Positions 1 through 8,398 of a DNA stretch of 64,000 nucleotides are shown here, in pieces. This DNA comes from Sediminibacterium sp. (GTDB lineage: Bacteria; Bacteroidota; Bacteroidia; Chitinophagales; Chitinophagaceae). Each line of letters starts with the position of its first letter. The stretch's first letter is position 1. The notes under the pieces were generated by a model that did not search any database, had not been told where the DNA came from, and saw only the letters and a program-made list of their open reading frames with translations. Made by a program: the position numbers and the translations under genes. The stretch spans positions 129,016 to 193,015 of the forward strand of contig JAGOAO010000003.1 in NCBI GenBank assembly GCA_017983845.1. Direction: 5' to 3'.

Positions 1-2455
1 CTCCTGCTTTTAAGTCGTCAGAGATAGAAGGCAATACTTTTTGTTGTTGTTGCTTATATGTTTCGTCAAATTCTTTGTACGTTGTTCCAGCTGGCAATTG
101 CTTGCTCAAACCTTTGAACAATAAAGCTTCCACTTCTTGGTCAATATTATTTCCTTGGTCTTTGATCTTATATGAAGTAGTGATATTGATTTGGTTTTTA
201 GTATCCACCGTCTTAATGATAGGTGCTTCACCAAATACTGCTTTCAATTCATTTCTTACTTCTTCAATATTCACTGTCTTGTCAAACTTCACTGTGAAGC
301 TACGTCCACCAGCAAATTCAACACCTTCGTCAAATCCGTTGAAGAAAGAAGCAATACCACCAATCAATACGACTACTGATAAGATATAAGCATACTTTCT
401 GAACTCAATGAATTTGAAGTTGGCATTCTTGAAAATACCTCTTGAAACTGCTGTGAAATATTCAAAGTGTCTATTCTTACTTGTGTAAATATCAGTGATC
501 AATCTAGAAACTAGGATACCACAGAACAAGGATAATAAAATACCGATGATTTGTGTTGTTGCGAATCCTAATACAGGACCTAAACCAAAGTAAGCTAAGA
601 TTACCGCAGTCAAAAGGGTAGTCACGTGTGCATCCAATACTGGAGACATAGAACGCTTATATCCGTCTGCTACTGCTAATTGGTAGCTCTTGCCTTTAGT
701 TAATTCCTCTTTGATTCTTTCAAATATAATTACGTTCGTATCCACGGCCATACCAATGGTCAATACTAAGCCGGCAATACCAGGTGCAGTTAAAGTGAAA
801 CCTAATGCACTTAAGATACCAATGGTGAATAATAAGTTTAAGATCAATGCGATATTCGCAACCCATCCACCTGTGTTAAAGTAGATCAACATCAAGGCAA
901 AAATGACCAAGAATGAAATACCAAATGCCATTGCACCACCTTGGATAGAAGCGTTTCCTAACGTTGGACCTACTTGTTGTTCTGCAACAATTTTAGCAGG
1001 AGCAGGTAATTTACCACTCTCTAAAATTTGAGCTAAATCCTGTGCAGTTTTCAATGAATAGTTACCAGAGATTTGAGAGTTACCTGTAGTAATAGCGTCA
1101 TTTACATTTGGAGCAGAGTAAACGATATTATCTAAAACGATCGCAATTGGTTTGCCCACGTTCTTAGATGTCATTTTTGCCCAGATGCTAGTACCAATCT
1201 TATCCATGTTCATTTTGATCGCTACTTTTCCACGCTCATCAAAATCCTGTGCTGCATTTGCAACGTGGTCGCCTTCTAATTCAGCTAAACCATTTTCCAA
1301 TGTTTTGATGGCATATAAAGGTAAAACGTCTTTTGCTTTTGGATCAGACTCGTCAGGCTTACCATACATGAATACCAAGTTCGATGGGAACTTAGATTTT
1401 ACTTCTGGTAAAGCTAAATAAGCATTTAATACAGCAGAATCTTTCTTCATCGTATAACCAATCTCAGCAGGGAAAATGTACTGGCCATTTTTTGCTTGAT
1501 ATGGTTGAGTGAACTGAACAATTCTTAACAATGGGTTCTTCGCCGCATTTGCTTTTGCTGTATCTACTTTTGCAACGACCGTTGAATCAACGATTCCTGC
1601 ATTGCTTAATTCAATTGCTTTATCAGCAGCTAAAACAGCAGTTTGGAAATCTTTGTTTTCAAAAGTATACACTTCGAAAAACTGAAGGTTCGCAGTAGAT
1701 TGTAAATAAGAACGTACGCGCTCTTTATCAGAGATACCCGCTAATTCGATATTGATAATCCCTTTTGTTGGATCTGGGTTAATCGTTGGAGACGCTAAAC
1801 CAAATCGGTCAATACGGGTATTTAAAATTCTGTAAGTATTGTTGAATGCTTGAATAGATTGCTCTTGTAAATAAGTGATTACAGTCGCATCAGATGCATC
1901 AAACTTCAATTTGCCATTGCTTCTAGTTGCAAATAATGGAGCTAATTTTCCGGTTGGGTTAATCGCTTTATATTCTGTAGTAAACAAAGTAATTAAGTCA
2001 GCATTGCTGTTGGCTTTTTTGCTTACCGCATTCGCTAATGCAGTGTTGAATGCTGGTTCTTTAGAGTAGTTTGCCAAAGATTTGATTAGACCATCTAATC
2101 CAACTTCCATGGTTACACTCATACCACCTTGCAAATCAAGACCTAACATCAATTCTTTTTCTTTCGCAGCTGCATAAGTCGTTAAGCCAAAGAATAGCTT
2201 AGTTTCTTTAGTGCTGTCTAATAAGTGCTTGTAATACACTTTTTTAGCATCAGCTACGCTGTCGTTGTATAACAATTGTTGGTCTTTATCACTAGGATAA
2301 ACCTGTTCTGCTTTGGGTAGTTTGTTGACCCACGCGGTTGCTTTAGCATCCATTGCTTTTTCATGTGTTCTAACGAACCAAGTAAAAGATAATTGGTAAA
2401 GACAAATTAAAATAAGCGCAAATGTAAAAAAGCGCACTAATCCTTTGAGTTGCAT
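1..2455 (-). CDS. secDF: Protein translocase subunit SecDF (fused), 3' end outside window
   Basis: Translating the minus strand from the ATG at 2455 gives an open frame that runs off the left edge (about 818 codons seen). It drives the proton-coupled late step of Sec protein export in the inner membrane. An N-terminal membrane segment is followed by a large periplasmic P1-type region with the SecD motif LGLDLQGG, then a SecD membrane block containing GMAVDTNVIIFERIKEE, then a second membrane block with FAGGRSFTVKF, the SecF signature. SecD and SecF in one chain is usual in Bacteroidota. The gene is monocistronic as far as visible, with a TAnnTTTG element just upstream. The C-terminus is missing only because the window ends. 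Identification is firm. Confidence 0.95.
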   Translation of the reverse strand, partial: MQLKGLVRFFTFALILICLYQLSFTWFVRTHEKAMDAKATAWVNKLPKAEQVYPSDKDQQLLYNDSVADAKKVYYKHLLDSTKETKLFFGLTTYAAAKEKELMLGLDLQGGMSVTMEVGLDGLIKSLANYSKEPAFNTALANAVSKKANSNADLITLFTTEYKAINPTGKLAPLFATRSNGKLKFDASDATVITYLQEQSIQAFNNTYRILNTRIDRFGLASPTINPDPTKGIINIELAGISDKERVRSYLQSTANLQFFEVYTFENKDFQTAVLAADKAIELSNAGIVDSTVVAKVDTAKANAAKNPLLRIVQFTQPYQAKNGQYIFPAEIGYTMKKDSAVLNAYLALPEVKSKFPSNLVFMYGKPDESDPKAKDVLPLYAIKTLENGLAELEGDHVANAAQDFDERGKVAIKMNMDKIGTSIWAKMTSKNVGKPIAIVLDNIVYSAPNVNDAITTGNSQISGNYSLKTAQDLAQILESGKLPAPAKIVAEQQVGPTLGNASIQGGAMAFGISFLVIFALMLIYFNTGGWVANIALILNLLFTIGILSALGFTLTAPGIAGLVLTIGMAVDTNVIIFERIKEELTKGKSYQLAVADGYKRSMSPVLDAHVTTLLTAVILAYFGLGPVLGFATTQIIGILLSLFCGILVSRLITDIYTSKNRHFEYFTAVSRGIFKNANFKFIEFRKYAYILSVVVLIGGIASFFNGFDEGVEFAGGRSFTVKFDKTVNIEEVRNELKAVFGEAPIIKTVDTKNQINITTSYKIKDQGNNIDQEVEALLFKGLSKQLPAGTTYKEFDETYKQQQQKVLPSISDDLKAG

Positions 2456-2483
2456 AGTAGTTTGGTTAACTTTTTTTAGTCGG

Positions 2484-2491
2484 CAAATATA
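2484..2491 (-). promoter_or_regulatory. Candidate -7 promoter element of secDF
   Basis: The minus strand reads TATATTTG, a full match to the Bacteroidota -7 consensus TAnnTTTG, about 28 bases before the secDF ATG. No convincing -33 TTG was found at the usual distance. Confidence 0.45.
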
Positions 2492-2553
2492 ATGGAAACA
2501 AGCCTAAAAAAGGCCCTATTTGACCATTATTTTGGGTTAAATACGAGTATTGA

Positions 2554-3069
2554 CTAGTCGATACTCATTTCAAAAAAGAGGGGAGAATTGGCAGGGATAC
2601 TGCCATTTGAGTTTGACCCATAGGCTAAAGAAGAGGGAAGCACCATTTTAATTTTACCCCCTTTGCCAATTAAAGGCACGGCAATCTGCCAACCAACAAT
2701 CAGGTCTTTCAATGGATAAGTAATAGTGCCCGCATCAAACTGAATGCCAGTCATTAATTTTCCTGCATAAGTCATTGTAAGTGAGGTACATAGGTTTGGC
2801 TTAGCGGTATCGCCAGGGGTAATAATTTGATATAAAATACCACTTGGGTGTACGGTATAACTAATGCCATTGTTGTTACAAAAAGCAATCATTTGAGCTC
2901 TTTGAGTGGCAGAACTATCGTTCACATATTGTGCCGTTATGGTACAAGCTGTACTTGTTTCGTTTTTGCTGCAAGCCGAGATAAGGCTGATGCCAGCAAT
3001 GAGTACAAAAAGGCTTAAAATGCTAAGAATGCTTAATTTTTGGGTGTTTTTTGGTCTAAAATGGGTCAT
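2554..3069 (-). CDS. FKBP-type peptidyl-prolyl isomerase lipoprotein
   Basis: This 171-residue protein has a lipoprotein signal peptide with lipobox LISAC (acylated Cys33) and a C-terminal FKBP fold of about 110 residues. Visible FKBP hallmarks are SGILYQIITPGD, LTMTYAGKLMTGIQFDAG, GWQIAVPLIGKGGKIKMVLP and the end LFFEMSID. It would catalyse cis-trans proline isomerisation of exported proteins at the periplasmic face of a membrane. The usual SLAYG segment is present; the aromatic set of the active site is only partly conserved, so activity is not certain. Its ATG overlaps the stop of the upstream gene as ATGA, so the two are probably translationally coupled. Confidence 0.85.
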   Translation of the reverse strand: MTHFRPKNTQKLSILSILSLFVLIAGISLISACSKNETSTACTITAQYVNDSSATQRAQMIAFCNNNGISYTVHPSGILYQIITPGDTAKPNLCTSLTMTYAGKLMTGIQFDAGTITYPLKDLIVGWQIAVPLIGKGGKIKMVLPSSLAYGSNSNGSIPANSPLFFEMSID

Positions 3070-3377
3070 TTTTTGTTTTTTATATGCTTGATTTCGTTAA
3101 AACGTTGTTCGTTCATCTCTGAAGTAAATTGTTGGTAGATCCATCCAAATCCTACTGAAATAAGGGTAATGGCAATCAATATCCAAATAATATTGCCTCT
3201 AGAATTGGCTACCATATTGGCTCTTTCGTACCAGCCGATTTCGGCTATGAGTAAAACGAGTATACCTAATAATAGACTAATGCTCAAACCTCTTAAAAAA
3301 GATTTGCGTTTATAATGGGGGATAGCACGTTGTTTCTCCCAATGCGTGTAAAAAGCTTCGTCGTCTGGGTGGAGCAT
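3066..3377 (-). CDS. Small membrane protein with two transmembrane helices, function unknown
   Basis: I place the start at the ATG at 3377, giving 103 residues beginning MLHPDDEAFYTHWEKQR; longer frames from 3494 would run into the divergent gene and its promoter. A charged N-terminal segment of about 35 residues is followed by two hydrophobic helices (around SISLLLGILVLLIAEIGW and IIWILIAITLISVGFGWIY) and a charged tail. It resembles small uncharacterised membrane proteins of Bacteroidota and no function is claimed. It overlaps the FKBP lipoprotein by 4 bases (ATGA), which suggests co-translation. Confidence 0.7.
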   Translation of the reverse strand: MLHPDDEAFYTHWEKQRAIPHYKRKSFLRGLSISLLLGILVLLIAEIGWYERANMVANSRGNIIWILIAITLISVGFGWIYQQFTSEMNEQRFNEIKHIKNKK

Positions 3378-3380
3378 GTG

Positions 3381-3388
3381 CAAATTTA
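3381..3388 (-). promoter_or_regulatory. Candidate -7 element of the small membrane protein/FKBP operon
   Basis: The minus strand reads TAAATTTG, a perfect TAnnTTTG, ending only 3 bases before the chosen ATG at 3377. If used, the mRNA would have almost no leader. It also supports the chosen start over longer upstream ones. Confidence 0.4.
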
Positions 3389-3453
3389 TGGATTGCAATC
3401 TGAATTCCCTTGCTTTGACTATATTTAGTCCAATTTTAACGAAATTCAAAAAG

Positions 3454-4161
3454 ATGAAAACATTCTTACAAAAATTTGGCATGACAGCATACATCCTAAT
3501 ATTGATGCTTCATTTGTTTGCACAACTATTAGGGTATACGAATATTCAAATTGGATCAAAGTTGATTTTGTTGCCTTTATTAATGGGCTTCTTTTATGTA
3601 CAACCATTTTTTACTACCGCACCCAAGAGCAAATATTTAATTTTGATTGGATTGTTTGGTTCTTTTTTAGGGGACGCGTTTTTGTTGTCTGATGCTTATT
3701 TTATTCCAGGCATGATTGCCTTTATGACGACGCATATATTTAATATTATTTTCTTTCATCCACTAAAGCCAACAGAAGGGAAGTTGAATAGAAAATATTT
3801 CGTTGCATTATTTGTATTGACTGCCTTTTGTGTATTTGTATATAGCTTCTTAAAAGACGCTATGGGCGCTTTGATTTACCCCGTTTTAGTTTATATGATT
3901 TTGATCTCCACTTCTGCCTTATATACTGTTAGAGTTTCTTTAAATGCAAAAGCTGCAATGATTGCAGATTTATTTTGGATACCAGGCATGTTGTTTTTTA
4001 TTGCTTCGGATGCGGTGCTTGCCTTTAATAAATTTTATTGGTCTACACAAAGTCCAATTGACAATATTGGTTTAGTCACCATGGCGACTTATGGTATTGC
4101 GCAACTATTATTAGTGAAAGGATTTCAATTGTATTTTTCAAAACAAACGACAACAGCTTAA
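3454..4161 (+). CDS. Lysoplasmalogenase, YhhN/TMEM86 family
   Basis: From the ATG at 3454 the protein has 235 residues and about eight hydrophobic helices, as expected for the YhhN family. Family features seen are the GLFGSFLGDAFLL segment, with acidic and small residues buried in helix 3, and the late SDAVLAFNKF and MATYGIAQLLLVKG segments. Family members hydrolyse the vinyl-ether bond of lysoplasmalogens in the membrane; the bacterial substrate here is inferred. The upstream in-frame ATG at 3376 lies inside the divergent gene's start, so I prefer 3454. A bidirectional terminator follows. Confidence 0.85.
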   Translation: MKTFLQKFGMTAYILILMLHLFAQLLGYTNIQIGSKLILLPLLMGFFYVQPFFTTAPKSKYLILIGLFGSFLGDAFLLSDAYFIPGMIAFMTTHIFNIIFFHPLKPTEGKLNRKYFVALFVLTAFCVFVYSFLKDAMGALIYPVLVYMILISTSALYTVRVSLNAKAAMIADLFWIPGMLFFIASDAVLAFNKFYWSTQSPIDNIGLVTMATYGIAQLLLVKGFQLYFSKQTTTA

Positions 4162-4211
4162 AACCTATTTTAAGTTTTAATTGAACTAAAATACATTCAG
4201 TTATGCCCAAT

Positions 4212-4247
4212 AAAAAAAGTCCTTCAATTGCTTGAAGGACTTTTTTT
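4212..4247. terminator. Bidirectional intrinsic terminator between lysoplasmalogenase and groEL
   Basis: A perfect 9-bp stem (GTCCTTCAA / TTGAAGGAC, 4219-4227 and 4232-4240) with a 4-base loop is flanked by 7 A on the left and 7 T on the right, so it can stop transcription from both convergent genes. Confidence 0.9.
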
Positions 4248-4266
4248 ATACTTTCTATTTTAAGTA

Positions 4267-5898
4267 TTAGTAACCCATTCCACCCATATCAGGAGCGCCA
4301 CCCGGAGCTGGCATTTCTGCTTTTGGTTTGTCCGCAATCACACACTCTGTTGTTAACAACATAGAAGCGATTGATGCTGCATTTTCCAAAGCAACTCTAG
4401 ATACTTTAGTTGGATCAATAACACCTGCTTTAAATAAGTTTTCGAAAACTTCTGTTCTTGCATTGAAACCAAAGTCGTCTTTTCCTTCTTTGATTCTTTG
4501 AACAACAATAGAACCTTCGATACCGCTATTCTTAACAATTTGACGCAATGGTTCTTCAATTGCACGACGTACAATTTGAATACCAGTTGTTTCATCATCA
4601 TTCGCGCCTTTTAATTTATCTAAGCTAGCAACGGCACGGATATAAGCCACACCACCACCCGGAACGATACCTTCTTCAACCGCAGCACGTGTTGCGTGTA
4701 AAGCATCATCCACACGGTCTTTCTTCTCTTTCATTTCAGTTTCAGTTGCAGCACCTACATAAAGTACAGCTACACCACCACTTAACTTAGCTAAACGCTC
4801 TTGTAATTTTTCTTTATCGTACTCAGAGGTGGTATTTTCAATTTGAGCTTTGATTTGATTTACACGAGAAGTGATATCTGCTTTTTTACCTTTACCACCA
4901 ACGATAACGGTATTGTCTTTATCAATTGTGATAGAAGATGCCTGACCTAAATAAGTTAAGTCTGCATTTTCTAATTTGAATCCTTGCTCTTCGCTAATTA
5001 CAGTACCTGCAGTTAAGATCGCAATGTCATTCAACATTTCTTTTCTTCTGTCACCAAAGCCAGGTGCTTTTACAGCAGCTACTTTGATCGTGCCACGTAA
5101 TTTATTCACCACCAATGTAGCCATTGCTTCACCTTCTAAGTCTTCAGCGATGATCACTAATGGACGGTTAGTTTGAGCTACTTTCTCTAAAATATGTAAG
5201 ATGTCTTTCATTGCTGAAATCTTCTTATCATAAATTAAGATATAAGGATTTTGCATTTCAGCTTCCATTTTTTCGCTATTTGTAACGAAGTATGGAGAAA
5301 CGTATCCACGATCGAATTGCATCCCTTCAACAACATCTACTGTTGTATCAGTTCCTTTTGCTTCTTCAACAGTGATCACACCTTCTTTACCTACTTTAGC
5401 CATTGCGGTTGCAATTAACTTTCCAATTTCATTGTCGTTGTTTGCAGAGATAGAAGCTACTTGCTCAATCTTTTTGGAGTCGTTACCCACTGTTTGAGAT
5501 TGTGCTTTTAAGCTAGCTACTACTTTTTCTACTGCTTTATCGATACCACGCTTTAAATCCATTGGATTTGCACCAGCAGTAACGTTTCTTAAACCTTCGC
5601 TGATAATTGCTTGCGCCAATACAGTTGCAGTCGTTGTACCATCACCTGCTAAGTCAGCAGTTTTTGAAGCAACTTCTTTTACCATTTGAGCACCAATATT
5701 CTCGATAGGATCTTCTAAGTCAATTTCTTTTGCTACAGATACACCATCCTTTGTTACAGAAGGTGATCCAAATTTTTTCTCAATCACCACGTTACGACCT
5801 TTTGGCCCTAATGTTACTTTAACAGCGTTGGCTAATGTGTCAACACCTTTTTTCATTTTATTTCTCGCTTCTAAGTCGAAAAAAATCATTTTAGACAT
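4267..5898 (-). CDS. groEL: Chaperonin GroEL (Hsp60)
   Basis: This 543-residue protein is collinear with GroEL along its full length. It forms the 14-mer ATP-driven folding chamber in the cytoplasm with GroES. Seen are the ATP-site motifs TLGPKGRNV (29-37), DGVSVAKE (51-58) and [12 protein letters not shown] (85-96), the apical-domain segment and the equatorial [11 protein letters not shown]. The C-terminal tail [12 protein letters not shown] is a short version of the Gly-Met-rich tail of other GroELs and ends in Tyr. It lies 48 bases downstream of groES and is evidently co-transcribed with it. No CIRCE operator is visible. Confidence 0.98.
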   Translation of the reverse strand: MSKMIFFDLEARNKMKKGVDTLANAVKVTLGPKGRNVVIEKKFGSPSVTKDGVSVAKEIDLEDPIENIGAQMVKEVASKTADLAGDGTTTATVLAQAIISEGLRNVTAGANPMDLKRGIDKAVEKVVASLKAQSQTVGNDSKKIEQVASISANNDNEIGKLIATAMAKVGKEGVITVEEAKGTDTTVDVVEGMQFDRGYVSPYFVTNSEKMEAEMQNPYILIYDKKISAMKDILHILEKVAQTNRPLVIIAEDLEGEAMATLVVNKLRGTIKVAAVKAPGFGDRRKEMLNDIAILTAGTVISEEQGFKLENADLTYLGQASSITIDKDNTVIVGGKGKKADITSRVNQIKAQIENTTSEYDKEKLQERLAKLSGGVAVLYVGAATETEMKEKKDRVDDALHATRAAVEEGIVPGGGVAYIRAVASLDKLKGANDDETTGIQIVRRAIEEPLRQIVKNSGIEGSIVVQRIKEGKDDFGFNARTEVFENLFKAGVIDPTKVSRVALENAASIASMLLTTECVIADKPKAEMPAPGGAPDMGGMGY

Positions 5899-5946
5899 AT
5901 TCAGTTAATTTTTAAATTCTTAAATAAGGTTTACTAATCCAAACAA

Positions 5947-6240
5947 TTAAACAATTGCAAGGATATCACTTTCACGCATGATCAATAAATCTTGACCTTC
6001 GATTTGGATTTCTGTACCAGCATATTTGCCGTATAAAACTGTGTCACCCACTTTTACAGTCACAGGCTCATCTTTTTTACCAGGACCAGCTGCTACGATC
6101 GTACCACGTTGTGGTTTTTCTTTTGCAGTGTCAGGGATAATGATTCCACCAGCTGTTTTCTCTTCAGCAGCGGCAGGCATAACAATTACTCTGTCGTGTA
6201 GCGGGGTAATGTTTAATTTTTTTGCCGAACTCTTAGCCAT
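5947..6240 (-). CDS. groES: Co-chaperonin GroES (Hsp10)
   Basis: A 97-residue GroES with PLHDRVIV near the N-terminus, the mobile loop [18 protein letters not shown] that docks on GroEL, and the [14 protein letters not shown] segment. It caps the GroEL chamber as a heptamer. It is first in the groES-groEL operon. The N-terminus carries about 8 residues (MAKSSAKK) before the core fold, which is common in Bacteroidota. The 195 bases upstream, shared with divergent nusB, contain no CIRCE inverted repeat and no perfect TAnnTTTG on this strand, so its heat-shock control is not evident. Confidence 0.97.
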   Translation of the reverse strand: MAKSSAKKLNITPLHDRVIVMPAAAEEKTAGGIIIPDTAKEKPQRGTIVAAGPGKKDEPVTVKVGDTVLYGKYAGTEIQIEGQDLLIMRESDILAIV

Positions 6241-6404
6241 AGTTTATCTTTTTAATTGATTAATAAGTGTTGTAAAGTAAATAGCCATAACCATGCCATC
6301 TGCCTTAAAAGCAAATAGATAGGTCAAAATTTCAGTCCAGGTTGCTATTTTGTTACAAGGAAGCAAATTAATGCCAAAAATGTCAGTTTTAAGCATTTTT
6401 ATTA

Positions 6405-6412
6405 TAGATTTG
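6405..6412 (+). promoter_or_regulatory. Candidate -7 element of nusB
   Basis: TAGATTTG matches TAnnTTTG, 23 bases before the nusB ATG. No clear -33 element was found. Confidence 0.4.
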
Positions 6413-6435
6413 CAACCCCAATAGCTCTTATAATT

Positions 6436-7350
6436 ATGATGAACCGAAGAAATATCCGAATAAAAGTAATGCAAGTCATGTATATGTTAGATGCCCAAAA
6501 TGTGGCAACTGCAGCAGGCTTACTTCAAAGGGAGTTTGATAAAACCCGTAATTTGTTCGTTTATATGGTTCATTTAGTGCATCAAATAGCACGTTATGCA
6601 GAGATTGAAGCCTTACAAAGAGCTTCTAAAAACCTTCCCAACCAAGCCGATCTAGAAGTCAATATTAAGTTAGCAGGCAATACCATTGTTTGGCAAACCC
6701 TAGAATCCGAGAAATTCAAACAAGCTATTGAAATTGTAAAGCCACAGCAGTGGATTGACAATGATATGGTAAAGTCTATCTTTCGCCAGTTAGTGGATTC
6801 CCCAGAATACAAGCTGTATATTTCGGAGGAAAGTAGAGAGAAAGCTAAGGAATCTGCCATTTTAAAGTTCATTTTTGGTCAGTTGATCTTGAACTCGGAG
6901 AATGCGGTAGAAACAATTGAATCACAGTTCTCCAATTGGGACGATGACGGAGATATGATTATTGGTTTTATGTTGAACTATTTCCAAAAACCAGGCTCGG
7001 TTGATTTCATCGATTTAGTAGGGGATGAGAAGATGAAGTTTGCGAAGGATTTATTGCGCACAGTCATTGAAAAGAAGGACGTGACCGAAGGTTTGATCGT
7101 GCCTAAATTAAAGAACTGGGATCCAGAGCGTATTGCAGTAATTGATATGATCTTATTAAGATTGGGCGTTTGTGAATTATTGTATTTTGATACCATTCCA
7201 ACCAAAGTTTCTATCAACGAATACATTGATTTAGCAAAGGAGTATAGCACGGAACAAAGTGGCCATTTTGTCAACGGCATTTTGGACAATATTCATAAAG
7301 AATTGGTCTCTACAGGTAAAATTCAAAAAATAAGTCACAAAGCAAAGTAA
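6436..7350 (+). CDS. nusB: Transcription antitermination protein NusB, long form
   Basis: A 304-residue protein whose last ~120 residues form the NusB fold: VIEKKDVTEGLIVPKLKNW, then RIAVIDMILLRLGVCELLYF and PTKVSINEYIDLAKEYS, ending in FVNGILDNIHKEL. NusB binds boxA RNA with NusE (S10) to allow antitermination on rRNA operons. The N-terminal ~170 residues are a helical extension typical of Bacteroidota NusB and roughly double the E. coli length. Two adjacent ATGs (6436, 6439) could start it. It is followed at 50 bases by yajC, which has its own promoter element. Confidence 0.92.
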   Translation: MMNRRNIRIKVMQVMYMLDAQNVATAAGLLQREFDKTRNLFVYMVHLVHQIARYAEIEALQRASKNLPNQADLEVNIKLAGNTIVWQTLESEKFKQAIEIVKPQQWIDNDMVKSIFRQLVDSPEYKLYISEESREKAKESAILKFIFGQLILNSENAVETIESQFSNWDDDGDMIIGFMLNYFQKPGSVDFIDLVGDEKMKFAKDLLRTVIEKKDVTEGLIVPKLKNWDPERIAVIDMILLRLGVCELLYFDTIPTKVSINEYIDLAKEYSTEQSGHFVNGILDNIHKELVSTGKIQKISHKAK

Positions 7351-7361
7351 TTGGTTTACAC

Positions 7362-7369
7362 TATCTTTG
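7362..7369 (+). promoter_or_regulatory. Candidate -7 element of yajC
   Basis: TATCTTTG matches TAnnTTTG and lies 31 bases upstream of the yajC ATG, in the nusB-yajC gap. Confidence 0.4.
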
Positions 7370-7400
7370 TACTCAAGTTTAAAAACATAAACACAACAAA

Positions 7401-7706
7401 ATGACACAAATTTTATTACAAGCACCACAACAAGGTGGTACTTTTCAATTGATCATGTTAGGTGGTATCATCTTGGTTTTCTGGTTTTTCATGATCCGTC
7501 CACAAGCTAAAAAAGCAAAAGAGCAAAAGAAGTTTATTGATACAATGCAGAAGGGTGATAAAGTAGTTACCATCGCAGGTATCCACGGCACAATCAATAA
7601 AGTAAACGAAGACAATACCATTCAATTGGAAGTGAGCCCAGGTAGCTATTTGAAGATTGAAAGATCTTCTATTAGCTTAGAATGGTCTCAAGCAATGAAT
7701 AAATAA
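7401..7706 (+). CDS. yajC: Preprotein translocase accessory subunit YajC
   Basis: A 101-residue protein with one transmembrane helix at about residues 15-33 followed immediately by the YajC signature MIRPQAKKAKEQKKF, then a small basic beta domain with GDKVVTIAGIHGTI. YajC associates with SecDF in the inner membrane. Here secDF lies about 5 kb away on the other strand, so the two are not in one operon. A strong hairpin terminator follows within 25 bases. Confidence 0.95.
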   Translation: MTQILLQAPQQGGTFQLIMLGGIILVFWFFMIRPQAKKAKEQKKFIDTMQKGDKVVTIAGIHGTINKVNEDNTIQLEVSPGSYLKIERSSISLEWSQAMNK

Positions 7707-7727
7707 TTCCATTGTTTAAATGATACG

Positions 7728-7775
7728 ATCCGAAATTAGCCTCCAATAAAATGGAAACTGATTTCGGATTTTTTT
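7728..7775 (+). terminator. Intrinsic terminator of yajC, abutting coaE
   Basis: A 12-bp stem (ATCCGAAATTAG at 7728-7739 with CTGATTTCGGAT at 7758-7769, one G-T pair) encloses a second small stem (TCCA/TGGA) and is followed by a run of 7 T. The coaE ATG comes 11 bases later, so this hairpin may also act as a leader attenuator for coaE. Confidence 0.85.
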
Positions 7776-7785
7776 ATAGGATAAT

Positions 7786-8388
7786 ATGACAAAAATAATT
7801 GGTTTAACAGGAGGGATTGGATCCGGAAAATCGGTGGTTGCAAAAGTATTTGCTACCCTGGGTATACCTGTGTTCAATGCCGACGAAGAAGCCAAGCGCA
7901 TCATGCAGGCAAGTCCAGTCATAAAAGCAAAATTGATCCAACAATTTGGATCAGAAGTCTACAATGAATTTGGATTGCAAAAAGAAAAATTAGCAGCTAT
8001 TGTATTCAATGATCCATTTCAATTGCAATTACTCAATGCGATCGTGCACCCAGTGACGATTCAAGCTGCAAAGGATTGGGCAGCAAAACAAACCAGCCCT
8101 TATGTGATTAAAGAAGCAGCATTAATTTTTGAATCTGGCTCTGCAGAAGGATTGTTTAAAGTCATTGGTGTAACAGCACCATTAACTATTCGTAAACATA
8201 GAGTCATGCAGAGAGATGGAATTACAAAGGATCAGGTAGAAGCGCGCATGCGCAATCAAATTGCTGACACCATCAAAATGCGTTTATGTGATTATGTGAT
8301 TCACAACGACAATCAACAGATGGTCATACCACAAGTGTTAGCAATCGATGAGGCGATTAGATTAGCAATTAAAGAAGCTTCTAAATAG
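7786..8388 (+). CDS. coaE: Dephospho-CoA kinase
   Basis: A 200-residue kinase of usual CoaE length catalysing the last step of coenzyme A synthesis (ATP-dependent 3'-phosphorylation of dephospho-CoA) in the cytoplasm. The P-loop GGIGSGKS is at residues 9-16. Also visible are the substrate-site segment FNADEEAKRIM, the HPV segment of the CoA domain, the VIKEAALIFESG strand, the lid QRDGITKDQVEARMRNQ and the terminal HNDNQQ segment. No perfect TAnnTTTG precedes it; the upstream space is filled by the yajC terminator. Confidence 0.95.
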   Translation: MTKIIGLTGGIGSGKSVVAKVFATLGIPVFNADEEAKRIMQASPVIKAKLIQQFGSEVYNEFGLQKEKLAAIVFNDPFQLQLLNAIVHPVTIQAAKDWAAKQTSPYVIKEAALIFESGSAEGLFKVIGVTAPLTIRKHRVMQRDGITKDQVEARMRNQIADTIKMRLCDYVIHNDNQQMVIPQVLAIDEAIRLAIKEASK

Positions 8389-8398
8389 TTGCTTATTT

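Noticed and set aside
75..2069. Plus-strand frames of 62-104 residues
   Set aside because: They lie opposite the well-conserved secDF coding sequence on the minus strand.
4353..4601. An 82-residue minus-strand frame
   Set aside because: It is a shifted frame inside groEL with low-complexity composition.
6244..6474. A 76-residue minus-strand frame upstream of groES
   Set aside because: It covers the groES-nusB promoter region and the nusB start, and its sequence resembles no protein.
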